NCBI RefSeq assembly: GCF_014205055.1
Contig: NZ_JACHMS010000001.1
Coordinates: forward strand, 2,728,001-2,792,000
DNA: 64,000 nucleotides
DNA from: Streptomyces luteogriseus
GTDB taxonomy: Bacteria; Actinomycetota; Actinomycetes; Streptomycetales; Streptomycetaceae
Direction: 5' to 3'
Made by a program: the position numbers and the translations under genes. Under the pieces are notes generated by a model that saw nothing but the letters and a program-made list of their open reading frames with translations, was not told where the DNA came from and did not search any database. Of this stretch, positions 17,808-26,800 are shown piece after piece; position 1 is the first letter of the stretch; every line of letters starts with the position of its first letter.

Positions 17808-18457
17808 TGGCCTTCCGGGAGATCAACGGAAAGATGGTCGAGGCGACGGTCGCGCCGGGGCAGCGGCTGTTCAGTCAGCGCGGCGCGATGCTCGCGTACA
17901 AGGGCGAGGTGTCCTTCACGCCCAACACGGCGGGCGGCCAGGGCGGGATCATGTCGATGATCGGCCGCCGGGTCGCCAACGAGGACACCCCCCTGATGAC
18001 CGTCGAGGGCAGCGGCACGGTCCTCTTCGGGCACGGCGGGCATCACATCCAGGTGATCCGGCTCTCCGGCGACACCCTCTGTGTGGAGGCGGACCGCCTC
18101 CTGGCCTTCGAGGGCACGCTCCAGCAGGGCACGATGTTCCTCGGCTCGCAGGGCGGCGTCATGGGCATGGTGCGGGGCCAGGTGAGCGGCCAGGGGCTGT
18201 TCACGACGACGCTGAAGGGCCACGGGGCCGTCGCGGTCATGGCGCACGGCGGCGTCATCGAGATCCCGATCAGCCCGCAGCGGCCGGTCCATGTGGACCC
18301 GCAGGCCTACGTCGCCCACCACGGCGACGTCCGCAACAAACTGTCCACGGCGCTCGGCTGGCGGGACATGGTGGGCCGCGGCTCGGGCGAGGCGTTCCAG
18401 CTGGAGCTCACCGGCAGCGGTGCGGTGTACGTCCAGGCGTCGGAGGAGAAGCTGTGA
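17807..18457 (+). CDS. AIM24 family protein (copy 2)
   Basis: 216 residues; its ATG shares one base with the stop of copy 1 (TGATG). It carries the same block order: QRGAMLAYKGEVSF, GSGTVLFGHGGHHIQVIRL, LCVEADRLLAFEG, GLFTTTLKGHGAVAVM, VDPQAYVAHHGDV and GEAFQLELTGSGAVYVQAS. The glycine-rich NTAGGQGGIMSMIGRR insert differs from copy 1. The level of similarity suggests old gene duplication rather than a recent one. Confidence 0.9.
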   Translation: MAFREINGKMVEATVAPGQRLFSQRGAMLAYKGEVSFTPNTAGGQGGIMSMIGRRVANEDTPLMTVEGSGTVLFGHGGHHIQVIRLSGDTLCVEADRLLAFEGTLQQGTMFLGSQGGVMGMVRGQVSGQGLFTTTLKGHGAVAVMAHGGVIEIPISPQRPVHVDPQAYVAHHGDVRNKLSTALGWRDMVGRGSGEAFQLELTGSGAVYVQASEEKL

Positions 18458-19254
18458 GCACGTACGGAAGCCCCGGCGCCGGCCCCGTGGTCCTCGACCC
18501 GGCGACGCTGCCGGCCGACGACAACGTCAACGCGTACACCTTCTGCGTGGAGCTGAAGGGGAGCCAGTGGTTCCTGCAGAAGGGGAAGATGATCGCCTAC
18601 TACGGGGCGATCGACTTCAACGGCGTCGGGCACGGTCGGCTGGACCGTCTCGTGCGCACATCCTTCCATTCGCCACTGCACGCGAGCGACTGGGTCGTGG
18701 CGGAGGGCTCGGGCAAGATGCTCCTCGCCGACCGGGCGTTCGACGTCAATTCGTACGACCTCGAGGACGGCAACCTGACCATTCGCTCCGGCAACCTGCT
18801 TGCTTTTCAGCCAACTCTGTCGCTGAAGCAATCAATCGTGCCGGGTTTTCTGACCCTCATCGGAACCGGAAAGTTCGTGGCCGCGTCGAACGGACCGGTG
18901 GTGTTCATGGAACCCCCGATCAGGGTCGACCCACAGGCCCTGGTCGGCTGGGCCGACTGCCCCTCCCCGTGCCACCACTACGACCATGGGTACATGACCG
19001 GCGTGATGGGCGGTCTACGTGCACTGACAGGCCTGGGCGGGGCCTCCGGCGAGGAGCACCAGTTCGAGTTCGTCGGCGCCGGGACGGTGCTGCTCCAGTC
19101 GTCCGAGACCCTGATGGCGGAGCAGGCCACGGGGACCGTTCCGCACCAGGCCGGCGTGCCCGGCGGCGGGGCGCACGGCCCCCAGGCCGGGCAGGCCGGC
19201 GTACCGCGCCTTCCCGGACAGCTGGGGGACCTCCAGCGTCGCTTCGGGCTGTGA
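18454..19254 (+). CDS. AIM24 family protein (copy 3, longer)
   Basis: 266 residues, GTG start overlapping copy 2 by four bases. It is the most divergent of the three: QKGKMIAYYGAIDF, GSGKMLLADRAFDV, LTIRSGNLLAFQP, GTGKFVAASNGPVVFM, RVDPQALVGWADCPSPCHHYDHGY and GEEHQFEFVGAGTVLLQSSE. The CPSPCHHYDH insert has two Cys and two His residues and could hold a metal. A glycine/proline-rich tail of about 40 residues follows the domain. Confidence 0.88.
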   Translation: MSTYGSPGAGPVVLDPATLPADDNVNAYTFCVELKGSQWFLQKGKMIAYYGAIDFNGVGHGRLDRLVRTSFHSPLHASDWVVAEGSGKMLLADRAFDVNSYDLEDGNLTIRSGNLLAFQPTLSLKQSIVPGFLTLIGTGKFVAASNGPVVFMEPPIRVDPQALVGWADCPSPCHHYDHGYMTGVMGGLRALTGLGGASGEEHQFEFVGAGTVLLQSSETLMAEQATGTVPHQAGVPGGGAHGPQAGQAGVPRLPGQLGDLQRRFGL

Positions 19255-19370
19255 GCGGTAGTCTGCGGAGTGTGACATCGAACGTCTGCGCACTGCTGTT
19301 CGCCAGGCGTGCGCGGTCACACGCCACCCCTCACTAGTTCGCCTTTCAACATTTTAGGTAGACTTCATTC

Positions 19371-19847
19371 ATGGAGACCGAGACGGCCACCCGCTGGCTG
19401 ACCGATGCGGAGCAGTGCGCTTGGCGCACCCACCTGGAGGTCAACAGGCTGTTGACGTACCAGCTCGAGAAGGACCTGCAGCCGTTCGGCTTGACAATGA
19501 ACGACTACGAGATCCTGGTGAATCTCTCCGAGTCCGAGGGCCAGAGGATGCGGATGAGCGACCTCGCCTCCGCCACCCTCCAGTCCAAGAGCCGCCTCTC
19601 GCACCAGATCACGCGCATGGAGAACGCGAACCTCGTCCGGCGGGAGAACTGCGAGTCGGACCGCCGGGGCCTCTACGCGGTCCTGACCGACCACGGGATG
19701 ACGACGATGCAGAAGGTCGCGCCCCACCATGTGGCGTCCGTGCGCAGGCACTTCATCGACCTGCTGTCCCCCGAGGCCCTGACCGAGCTCGACAAGGCCC
19801 TCAAGCCCATCGCGGAGCACCTGCGCGGCCAGCGCGGGCGCCCGTAA
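19371..19847 (+). CDS. absC: MarR-family regulator, AbsC-type
   Basis: 158 residues with a winged helix-turn-helix (DYEILVNLSESEGQRMRMSDLASATLQSKSRLSHQ-type, wing RRENCESDRRGLYAVLTDHG). Length and position behind the AIM24 genes and before a convergent OmpR-type system match SCO5405, AbsC, which in S. coelicolor links zinc supply and antibiotic production. The name rests on that synteny and resemblance. The start has no strong ribosome site; the A/T-rich stretch just upstream probably holds the promoter. Confidence 0.8.
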   Translation: METETATRWLTDAEQCAWRTHLEVNRLLTYQLEKDLQPFGLTMNDYEILVNLSESEGQRMRMSDLASATLQSKSRLSHQITRMENANLVRRENCESDRRGLYAVLTDHGMTTMQKVAPHHVASVRRHFIDLLSPEALTELDKALKPIAEHLRGQRGRP

Positions 19848-19873
19848 CCACAGCGCCCGCCACCGCAGACCCG

Positions 19874-21280
19874 CTAGACGAGCGGCAGGCGGAGTTCGAA
19901 CAGGGCTCCGCCTGCGGGTCCCCGTCCGGCCGTGAGCGTACCGCCGTGCCGGACTGCGACGTCCCGGGCGATGGCGAGCCCCAGTCCGGCCCCGCCGTCG
20001 TCGCGGCTGCGGGCCGCGTCCAGCCGGACGAACCGTTCGAAGATCCGCTCCCGGTCGTCCTCGGGCACCCCGTCACCGTCGTCGGCCACCCCGACCACGG
20101 CCCGCTCGCCCTCCCGCCGCACGCTCACGGTCACGGCCGACCGGGCATGCCGCTGGGCATTGTCGAGCAGATTGGCGAGCACCCTCCCCAACTGCCCCCG
20201 CGAGCCGGCCACCTCCGCCGACTCCGCGTCCACGGTGACACCCGTCCGCCCCTCGGCCGCCTCCCGGGCCAGCCCGGCGAGGTCGACCCGCGCGTCGCCC
20301 AGCCGCTCCCCCGCGTCCAGCCGGGCGAGCAGCAGCAGGTCGGCCGCCAGCCGTTGCAGCCGGACGGTGTCCTCCACGGCCCCGTCCAGGTCCAGCAGTT
20401 CGGGGTGCGCGGCGGCCACCTCCAGCTGGGTCCGCAGCGAGGCGATCGGGCTGCGCAGCTCGTGGGAGGCGTCGGCGACGAACCGCCGCTGCCGCTCCAC
20501 GGACGTCTCCAGCGCCGCGAGCGTCTCGTTGGTGGTGCTGGCGAGCCGGGCGATCTCGTCGTGCGTGTCCGGCTCCGGAACGCGCCGCGCGAGGTCCTCG
20601 GACCGGGTGATCGCGGCCATCTCGCGCCGGATCCCCTCCACCGGCCGCAGGGCCCTGCGGGTGACCAGCCAGGTCACGGCCGCGACGACACCGAGCAGCA
20701 GCGGGAACCCGATCAGCATCACCGTCAGCGCGGTGCGCACGGCCCCGTGCTCGGCGGCCAGCGGGGAACCGGCGTAGACCGTGAGGTGCCCCCGGTCGTG
20801 GGTCTCCACCTCGACGGCGGCGAACCGGTAGTCCTCCGCGTCGCCGTCGATGGTCGCGGACCCGTTGCTGAAGACGCTCTCCCCGGAGATCTCACCGGCT
20901 TCGAGGGGCTCGGCCGCGTCGTCGTCATCGTCGTCGTCCCCGGAAGGCTTCACCGCAGGCTGCGGCTTCACCCGGTCGGTGTCGGTCCCGCTGATCCGCT
21001 CCAGATCCTCACTGGCCGCGACCAGTCGGCCGTGCTCGTCCAGGACCTGCACGGGCCCGTCGTCGCCGTCGAGACCCGAGAGCTTGTCGTACGGCGTACC
21101 GGCCGCCAGCTCGGAGGCGACCGCCCGCGCGGAACGCTCCGCCTGGGTACCGGCCTCGCCGATGAGGTTGGACCGCAGGGACAGCAGCACGGCGGCCCCG
21201 GCCGCGACGAGCGCCACCGCGACCACCAGGGTCGCCCCCAGCGTGGCCCGCGCCCGGACGGACCCGAACAGCCGGCTCAC
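19874..21280 (-). CDS. Sensor histidine kinase (OmpR-type system)
   Basis: 468 residues. Two membrane helices (about 13-36 and 182-206) enclose an extracytoplasmic sensor of about 145 residues that contains a run of seven aspartates at 115-121. A HAMP linker follows, then the H-box FVADASHELRSPIASLR with His273, the N-box LANLLDNAQRHA, and G-boxes DDGDGVPE and GGAGLGLAI. It phosphorylates the partner regulator encoded just upstream, whose stop overlaps by four bases. The acidic sensor hints at a cation or cationic peptide signal. Convergent with absC. Confidence 0.93.
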   Translation of the reverse strand: MSRLFGSVRARATLGATLVVAVALVAAGAAVLLSLRSNLIGEAGTQAERSARAVASELAAGTPYDKLSGLDGDDGPVQVLDEHGRLVAASEDLERISGTDTDRVKPQPAVKPSGDDDDDDDAAEPLEAGEISGESVFSNGSATIDGDAEDYRFAAVEVETHDRGHLTVYAGSPLAAEHGAVRTALTVMLIGFPLLLGVVAAVTWLVTRRALRPVEGIRREMAAITRSEDLARRVPEPDTHDEIARLASTTNETLAALETSVERQRRFVADASHELRSPIASLRTQLEVAAAHPELLDLDGAVEDTVRLQRLAADLLLLARLDAGERLGDARVDLAGLAREAAEGRTGVTVDAESAEVAGSRGQLGRVLANLLDNAQRHARSAVTVSVRREGERAVVGVADDGDGVPEDDRERIFERFVRLDAARSRDDGGAGLGLAIARDVAVRHGGTLTAGRGPAGGALFELRLPLV

Positions 21281-21945
21281 GACGACGTCTCCAGCCGGTA
21301 TCCGGCCCCCCGCACGGTCCGGATCAGCCCCGCCCGCAGCTTCCGCCGCAGCGTGCTGACGTACACCTCGACGATGTTCGGATCGCCCTCGTACGCGAAG
21401 TCCCAGACGTGCTCCAGAATCTCGGACTTGGACACCACCTCGCCCGCCCGCAGCACGAGCTGCTCCAGCACGGAGAACTCCTTGGCGGTGAGGGTCACCT
21501 CGTCCTCACCCAGGAACACCCGCCGGGCCGCGGTGTCCACCTTCAGATCCCCGTGCACATGCACGGGTGAGGCACCCGCGCCCTGCCCGCGCCGCCGCAG
21601 CAGCGCCTTGACCCGGGCGACGAGCACGACGTACGAGAACGGCTTGGTCAGATAGTCGTCCGCGCCCGTGTCGAGCCCCTCGGCCTCGTCGTACTCGCCG
21701 TCCTTGGCCGTCAGCATCAGGATCGGCACCTCGTGCCCGGCGGCACGCAGGGCGGCGCAGACCCGGTAGCCGTTGAGGCCGGGCAGCATGATGTCGAGGA
21801 TGACCAGGTCGTACGTGCCCTCCGAGGCCTGGTAGAGCCCCTCCCGTCCGTCGTGGACGACGTCCACGGCGTACCCCTCGGCCGTCAGGCCCCTGGCGAG
21901 CGACAGGGCCAGCCGCTTCTCGTCCTCCACGATCAACAGGCGCAT
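21277..21945 (-). CDS. OmpR-family response regulator
   Basis: 222 residues. The receiver domain has the acidic pair Glu7/Asp8, phospho-acceptor Asp51 in LVILDIMLPGLNGY, Thr79 and Lys101. The C-terminal winged helix (about 127-222) shows LTAKEFSVLEQLVLRAGEVVSKSEILEHVWD and VEVYVSTLRRKL. It is translated with the kinase and divergent from the PepSY gene; repeated CTTCAGG elements stand between them as likely binding sites. Confidence 0.95.
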   Translation of the reverse strand: MRLLIVEDEKRLALSLARGLTAEGYAVDVVHDGREGLYQASEGTYDLVILDIMLPGLNGYRVCAALRAAGHEVPILMLTAKDGEYDEAEGLDTGADDYLTKPFSYVVLVARVKALLRRRGQGAGASPVHVHGDLKVDTAARRVFLGEDEVTLTAKEFSVLEQLVLRAGEVVSKSEILEHVWDFAYEGDPNIVEVYVSTLRRKLRAGLIRTVRGAGYRLETSS

Positions 21946-21963
21946 GCGTAAAGAGTCGCAAAG

Positions 21964-21999
21964 GGAACCTGAAGATCCCTTCAGGGGGCTTCAGGTTCC
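21964..21999. promoter_or_regulatory. Repeat cluster, likely operator of the OmpR-type regulator
   Basis: An 11-bp perfect inverted repeat, GGAACCTGAAG (21964-21974) and CTTCAGGTTCC (21989-21999), contains a third CTTCAGG at 21979-21985. The two same-direction copies start 10 bases apart, one helix turn, as OmpR-family dimers prefer. It sits 18 bases upstream of the regulator start. Confidence 0.65.
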
Positions 22000-22061
22000 A
22001 CTCAGCCTCCGTCAGCCAGAGTCGAAGACGTCGAAAACAAAACGACTCGGGAGGAATCCGC

Positions 22062-22727
22062 ATGAAGCGCAACATCGTGATCGCCGCTGTGACCGCCGCC
22101 GCTCTGATCGGAGGCGGGACGGCCACGGCCCTCGCGACCACGGGAGACGACCAGGGCTCGGCGCGGCAGGCGGCCACCACCCAGCTGTCGAACGACGACG
22201 TCCGGGACGATCAGGACGACGACGGCGGCCGGGACGACCGGGACGACGCCGAGAAGACGGTTTCGGCGGACGTGACGGCGTCCGAGGCGATCGCCTCCGC
22301 ACTGAAGCACACGTCGGGCACGGCGGTCTCCGCCGAGCTGGACGACGAGGACGACAGCGCCAAGGTGGTCTGGAAGGTCGACGTCCTGTCCGGCGACAAC
22401 ACCTGGCACAGCGTGAGCGTCGACCCGGCCGGCGGCAAGGTCCTCGGTGCGCACACCGACGACGAGGACGACACGACGCAGGTCCGGGCGGCCCTGAAGG
22501 GCTCGTCGGTGACGGCCGAGGAGGCCGCGAAGGCTGCCGCCGGCAAGGGCGTGGTGACGTCCGTCGGCCTCGACGAGGACGGCAAGGACAAGTCCTGGGA
22601 GGCCGAGACGCGCACGTCCGGCGGCGCCGAGCAGGACTGGAAGGTCGACCTCACGTCGGGCAAGGTCACGGCGGACCGCTCCGACGCGCAGGACGACGAC
22701 GCGGACGACGCCGACGACCAGGACTGA
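22062..22727 (+). CDS. Secreted PepSY-domain protein, aspartate-rich
   Basis: 221 residues. The signal peptide is residues 1-26 (KRNIVIAAVTAAALIGGGTATALA). A very acidic linker rich in DD and DDRDD follows, then two PepSY repeats at about 67-130 (TASEAIASALKHTSG ... WHSVSVDPAGGKVLGAH) and 142-210 (TAEEAAKAAAGKGVV ... DWKVDLTSGKVTADR), and an Asp-rich tail. PepSY domains often inhibit proteases or sense envelope state. The gene is divergent from the two-component system, with GGAGG before its ATG, and is its likely target. Exported, probably cation-binding. Confidence 0.9.
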   Translation: MKRNIVIAAVTAAALIGGGTATALATTGDDQGSARQAATTQLSNDDVRDDQDDDGGRDDRDDAEKTVSADVTASEAIASALKHTSGTAVSAELDDEDDSAKVVWKVDVLSGDNTWHSVSVDPAGGKVLGAHTDDEDDTTQVRAALKGSSVTAEEAAKAAAGKGVVTSVGLDEDGKDKSWEAETRTSGGAEQDWKVDLTSGKVTADRSDAQDDDADDADDQD

Positions 22728-22751
22728 TCAGCAGCCGTCCGTCTTCATTCG

Positions 22752-22777
22752 CCCCGGCGTCCGTGCGGACGCCGGGG
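22752..22777 (+). terminator. Terminator after the PepSY gene
   Basis: A 12-bp perfect stem CCCCGGCGTCCG/CGGACGCCGGGG with only two bases in the loop (the top pairs will open). It begins 25 bases after the stop. Confidence 0.8.
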
Positions 22778-22948
22778 TGTCGCGCGTGGGGTGACCGGTC
22801 CGGGTGGGTCCACCGCCCGGCACAACGGGGTGCCGCACGGTCGTCGGGGGACGCGGCCGCTCGATCCTCGAGGTGCCGCCGGACCTGACGCTTCGCCCTC
22901 GGCGCGCGTCCGTGGTGCGATGGAACCGGGGGTGAGAGGAGAGCGGTC

Positions 22949-23923
22949 ATGCCCGCAGCGAAGCGAACGAGCGCCGCCGCCCCGGTGTCGGTCCGCCCGC
23001 TGGCCGAGCCGGACCTGGCTCGGGCCGACGAGATCTTCAGGGTCGCGTTCGGGACCTTCCTCGGGGCCCCTGAGCCGGAGTCGTTCTTCGGGACCGCCGA
23101 CTACGTCCGCACCCGCTGGGCGGCAGATCCGCACGCGGCCTTCGCGGCGACCGTCGAGGGCGAGGTCGTCGGATCGAACTTCGCCGCCGACTGGGGCAGC
23201 GTCGGCTTCTTCGGCCCGCTGACCGTACGGCCCGATCTGTGGGACCGGGGCATCGGCAGGCACCTCATGGAACCGGTCATGACCTGCTTCGACACCTGGG
23301 AGAACCGCCACCTCGGCCTGTTCACCTTCTCGCACAGTCCCAAGCACCTCGAGCTCTACCGCCGGTACGGCTTCTGGCCCCGATTCCTCACGGCCATCAT
23401 GAAGAAGCAGGTCGCCGTCACTGCCGCGGTCCCCGGCCGAGTGCTGTACGGCGAGCTGACCGCCGCCGAGCGGCCCGAGGCACTGCGCCTCGGCCGCGCA
23501 CTGACGGCGGCCGTGTACGAGGGCCTGAGCCTGGAGCGCGAGATCACGGCCACACAGGCACGGGGACTCGGCGACACCGTCCTCCTCGAGGGCGCCGACT
23601 CCGGCCTCGACGGTCTGGCTGTCTGCCACTGCGGAGGCGGGACGGAGGCCGGTGAGGACGTGTGCTTCGTCAAATTCGGCGCCGTACGCCCTGGCCCGGG
23701 CGCCGCGGACCGGTTCGAACGGCTGCTGAACGCGTGCGAGCAGCTGGCCTCCGAGAAGGGTCTGGGGCAACTGGACGCCGGAGTGAGCCTGGCCCGCCAG
23801 GATGCCTACCGGCTCATGGTGGACCGCGGTTTCCGTACCTGGCTGCAGGGCGTGACCATGCACAAGCCCAACGAACCCGGCTACAGCCACCCGGACGCCT
23901 ACGTGATCGACGACTGGCGCTGA
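22949..23923 (+). CDS. GNAT-family N-acetyltransferase
   Basis: 324 residues; the ATG follows a good GGAGAG site. The N-terminal half is a GNAT domain (about 14-150) with the acetyl-CoA loop VRPDLWDRGIGRHLMEPV and the LELYRRYGFWPRF end strand. The C-terminal half (about 165-324) has a second, degenerate GNAT-like pattern, including QLDAGVSLARQDAYRLMVDRGFRTW, so this may be a double-domain enzyme. Substrate unknown. Stands alone, convergent with meaB. Confidence 0.88.
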   Translation: MPAAKRTSAAAPVSVRPLAEPDLARADEIFRVAFGTFLGAPEPESFFGTADYVRTRWAADPHAAFAATVEGEVVGSNFAADWGSVGFFGPLTVRPDLWDRGIGRHLMEPVMTCFDTWENRHLGLFTFSHSPKHLELYRRYGFWPRFLTAIMKKQVAVTAAVPGRVLYGELTAAERPEALRLGRALTAAVYEGLSLEREITATQARGLGDTVLLEGADSGLDGLAVCHCGGGTEAGEDVCFVKFGAVRPGPGAADRFERLLNACEQLASEKGLGQLDAGVSLARQDAYRLMVDRGFRTWLQGVTMHKPNEPGYSHPDAYVIDDWR

Positions 23924-23994
23924 GTCCACCGTCGTGGAAGGAACGGTCGCCCGGCGCCGGGCACGCCCCGCTGCCGCACGACGCGCCGACAGCC

Positions 23995-24954
23995 TCAGCC
24001 CTCCGTCAACCCGGCCACCAGCTCGTCAGCCGCCCGGTAGGGATCAAGTTCGCCCGCGATGATCCGCTCCGCGAGTGCCCCGAGGCGGCGGTCGCCGTGC
24101 AGGTCCCCGATCCGCTCCCGCAGCGCCGTCACCGCGATCGTCTCGACCTCCCGCGACGCCCGCGACAGCCGCCGCTCCGCCAGCACGCCCCGCTCCTCCA
24201 TCCAGGCCCGGTGCTTCTCCAGGGCCTCGACGACCTCGTCCACGCCCTCCCCCCGCGCGGCGACCGTCTTCACGATCGGCGGACGCCAGTCACCCGGCCC
24301 CCGGGCCTCCCCCAGCCCCAGCATGTGGTTCAGCTCGCGAGCCGTCGCGTCCGCCCCGTCCCGGTCCGCCTTGTTCACGACGTACACGTCGCCGATCTCC
24401 AGGATCCCGGCCTTGGCCGCCTGGATCCCGTCGCCCATCCCCGGCGCGAGCAGCACCACGGACGTGTCGGCCTGGGAGGCGATCTCCACCTCCGACTGCC
24501 CCACGCCCACCGTCTCGACCAGGATCACGTCGCAGCCGGCGGCGTCGAGCACCCGGATCGCCTGGGGAGCCGACCAGGCCAGCCCGCCCAGGTGCCCGCG
24601 CGTGGCCATCGAACGGATGTACACGCCCGGGTCGGACGCGTGCTCCGACATACGCACCCGGTCCCCGAGCAGCGCACCGCCCGAGAACGGGGACGACGGG
24701 TCGACGGCGAGCACGCCGACCCGCTTGCCCTGCTTGCGGTACGCGGAGACCAGCGCCGAGGTCGACGTGGACTTGCCGACCCCGGGCGACCCGGTCAGTC
24801 CCACCACGTACGCCCCGCCCGTCAGCGGCGCGAGCGCCGCCATGACCTCCCGCAGCTGCGGGGACGCCCCCTCCACCAGGGAGATCAGCCGGGCCACGGC
24901 CCGTGGCCGGCCTTCCCTGGCCTGGGCCACCAGGGTGGAGACGTCCTGCATCAC
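23995..24954 (-). CDS. meaB: MeaB/ArgK-type G3E GTPase, acyl-CoA mutase chaperone
   Basis: 319 residues. The P-loop GSPGVGKST is at residues 55-63, followed by LAVDPSSPFSGGALLGDRVRM, VETVGVGQSE (switch region) and the guanine-specificity NKAD. MeaB-type GTPases load adenosylcobalamin onto methylmalonyl-CoA and isobutyryl-CoA mutases and remove damaged cofactor. It lies 48 bases downstream of the thiolase gene on the same strand. Together with epimerase and IcmA it forms a dispersed B12-dependent acyl-CoA set. Old annotations as lysine/arginine transport ATPase are misleading. Confidence 0.95.
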   Translation of the reverse strand: MMQDVSTLVAQAREGRPRAVARLISLVEGASPQLREVMAALAPLTGGAYVVGLTGSPGVGKSTSTSALVSAYRKQGKRVGVLAVDPSSPFSGGALLGDRVRMSEHASDPGVYIRSMATRGHLGGLAWSAPQAIRVLDAAGCDVILVETVGVGQSEVEIASQADTSVVLLAPGMGDGIQAAKAGILEIGDVYVVNKADRDGADATARELNHMLGLGEARGPGDWRPPIVKTVAARGEGVDEVVEALEKHRAWMEERGVLAERRLSRASREVETIAVTALRERIGDLHGDRRLGALAERIIAGELDPYRAADELVAGLTEG

Positions 24955-24972
24955 AGCTCCGTTCAGATCAGG

Positions 24973-25001
24973 GGGACGTACCGGGAAGGGACGTACCGGA
25001 A
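24973..25001. repeat. Two 14-15-base direct repeats between thiolase and meaB
   Basis: GGGACGTACCGGGAA at 24973-24987 is followed directly by GGGACGTACCGGAA at 24988-25001, right up against the thiolase stop. Probably a local duplication; on the coding strand it reads TTCCGGTACGTCCC twice, ahead of meaB. Confidence 0.75.
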
Positions 25002-25002
25002 C

Positions 25003-26211
25003 TCAGGCCTTGGGCACGCGCACGATCAGCGCGTCACCCTGCCCGCCGCCACCGCACAGCGCGGCCGCGCCCACGCCACCGCCGCGCCGCTTCAACTCCA
25101 GCGCGAGGTGCAGCACGAGACGCGCACCGGACATCCCGATCGGGTGACCCAGGGCAATGGCCCCACCGTTGACATTCACCTTTTCGGTGGACACCCCGAG
25201 GTCCTTCATGGACTGCACGGCCACGGCCGCGAAGGCCTCGTTGATCTCGATGAGGTCGAGGTCCGAGACCTCCAGGCCCTCCTTCTTCAGCGCGTGCAGG
25301 ATCGCGTTGGACGGCTGCGACTGGAGCGAGTTGTCCGGCCCGGCCACGTTGCCGTGCGCTCCGATCTCGGCGATCCACTCCAGGCCCAGCTCCTGCGCCT
25401 TGGCCTTGCTCATCACGACGACGGCGGCGGCACCGTCGGAGATCTGCGAGGCGGAACCGGCCGTGATCGTGCCGTCCTTGGAGAACGCCGGACGCAGCTT
25501 CCCGAGCGACTCCACGGTCGTGTCACCGCGGATCCCCTCGTCCTTGCTGAACAGCACCGGGTCGCCCTTGCGCTGCGGGATCTCGACGGGCGTGATCTCC
25601 GCCTCGAACAGGCCGTTCTTCTGCGCGGCCGCGGCCCGCTGGTGCGACAGCGCGGCGATCTCGTCCTGCTCGGGCCGCGCGATGCCCAGGCGGGTGTTGT
25701 GCTTCTCCGTGGACTCGCCCATGGCGACGCCCTCGAAGGAGTCGGTCAGACCGTCGTGGGCCATGGAGTCGAGCATCTGGACGGCGCCGTACTTGAAGCC
25801 GTCACGGGACTTCGGCAGCAGGTGCGGTGCGTTGGTCATGGACTCCTGGCCACCGGCGACGACGATGTCGAACTCACCCGCGCGGATGAGCTGGTCGGCG
25901 AGCGCGATGGCGTCGAGGCCCGACAGACACACCTTGTTGATGGTCAGCGCGGGCACGTTCATCGGGATGCCGGCCTTGACCGCGGCCTGACGGGCCGGGA
26001 TCTGCCCCGCCCCGGCCTGGAGCACCTGGCCCATGATCACGTACTGCACCTGGTCGCCACCGATCCCCGCACGGTCGAGGGCGGCCTTGATCGCGAAGCC
26101 GCCGAGGTCGGCTCCGGAGAAGGACTTCAGCGATCCGAGCAACCGCCCCATGGGCGTACGCGCTCCCGCGACGATCACCGAGCTGTTCGCTTCGGAAGTT
26201 CCAGAAGACAT
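25003..26211 (-). CDS. Acetyl-CoA C-acetyltransferase (thiolase)
   Basis: 402 residues from the ATG at 26211 (AAGGGGAT upstream); an earlier ATG at 26238 is possible. It condenses two acetyl-CoA to acetoacetyl-CoA or cleaves 3-ketoacyl-CoA. All catalytic residues are present: Cys95 in [11 protein letters not shown], His356 in [10 protein letters not shown] and Cys386 in LCGGGGQGD. Full-length, cytoplasmic tetramer family. With the 3-hydroxybutyryl-CoA dehydrogenases and Ccr in this window it can supply the acetyl-CoA to butyryl/ethylmalonyl-CoA route. Divergent from the epimerase gene. Confidence 0.94.
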   Translation of the reverse strand: MSSGTSEANSSVIVAGARTPMGRLLGSLKSFSGADLGGFAIKAALDRAGIGGDQVQYVIMGQVLQAGAGQIPARQAAVKAGIPMNVPALTINKVCLSGLDAIALADQLIRAGEFDIVVAGGQESMTNAPHLLPKSRDGFKYGAVQMLDSMAHDGLTDSFEGVAMGESTEKHNTRLGIARPEQDEIAALSHQRAAAAQKNGLFEAEITPVEIPQRKGDPVLFSKDEGIRGDTTVESLGKLRPAFSKDGTITAGSASQISDGAAAVVVMSKAKAQELGLEWIAEIGAHGNVAGPDNSLQSQPSNAILHALKKEGLEVSDLDLIEINEAFAAVAVQSMKDLGVSTEKVNVNGGAIALGHPIGMSGARLVLHLALELKRRGGGVGAAALCGGGGQGDALIVRVPKA

Positions 26212-26359
26212 GAGCTGCGATCCCCTTACCGGCTGCACAGCCGAGGAGTGAACGAGGGTTTACTTCGAATGTACTGAGTGGCACTCCGTGCCGTCATCGG
26301 GCTGTCGGTGTGATCGCGCGCACGTTGCGTAACCACCTCCGGGGCGCTGCACTGAATCC

Positions 26360-26800
26360 ATGCTGACGCGAATCGACCACATCGGAATCGCCTGTTTCGA
26401 CCTCGACAAGACCGTCGAGTTCTACCGTGCCACCTACGGCTTCGAGGTGTTCCACTCCGAGGTCAACGAGGAGCAGGGCGTGCGCGAGGCCATGCTCAAG
26501 ATCAACGACACGTCGGACGGCGGCGCCTCGTACCTGCAGCTCCTGGAGCCGACCCGGGAGGACTCCACCGTCGCGAAGTGGCTCGCGAAGAACGGCGAGG
26601 GCGTCCACCACATCGCTTTCGGTACGGCAGATGTGGACGGTGACGCCGAGGAGATCAAGGGCAAGGGCGTACGCGTGCTGTACGAAGAGCCGCGAGTCGG
26701 TTCCATGGGGTCACGGATCACCTTCCTGCACCCCAAGGACTGCCATGGCGTACTGACAGAACTGGTCACTTCGGCGCCTGTTGAGTCACCTGAGCACTGA
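26360..26800 (+). CDS. mce: Methylmalonyl-CoA epimerase
   Basis: 146 residues of the VOC fold, the usual length. It converts (2R)- to (2S)-methylmalonyl-CoA. Metal ligands are visible in LTRIDHIGIA, in YLQLLEP and GVHHIAFG, and in the last strand, HGVLTELV. Divergent from thiolase and next to meaB, which confirms the methylmalonyl-CoA assignment over other VOC proteins. Supplies extender units and joins propionate metabolism to the TCA cycle. Confidence 0.95.
   Translation: MLTRIDHIGIACFDLDKTVEFYRATYGFEVFHSEVNEEQGVREAMLKINDTSDGGASYLQLLEPTREDSTVAKWLAKNGEGVHHIAFGTADVDGDAEEIKGKGVRVLYEEPRVGSMGSRITFLHPKDCHGVLTELVTSAPVESPEH

Noticed and set aside
19415..21655. Plus-strand frame of 746 codons across absC, the kinase and regulator
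   Set aside because: No motifs and it runs opposite to the well-defined kinase and regulator.
23949..23962. GCCCGGCGCCGGGC palindrome as a terminator between the acetyltransferase gene and meaB
   Set aside because: It has no loop of its own and such G/C palindromes are expected by chance at this composition; not listed as a terminator.
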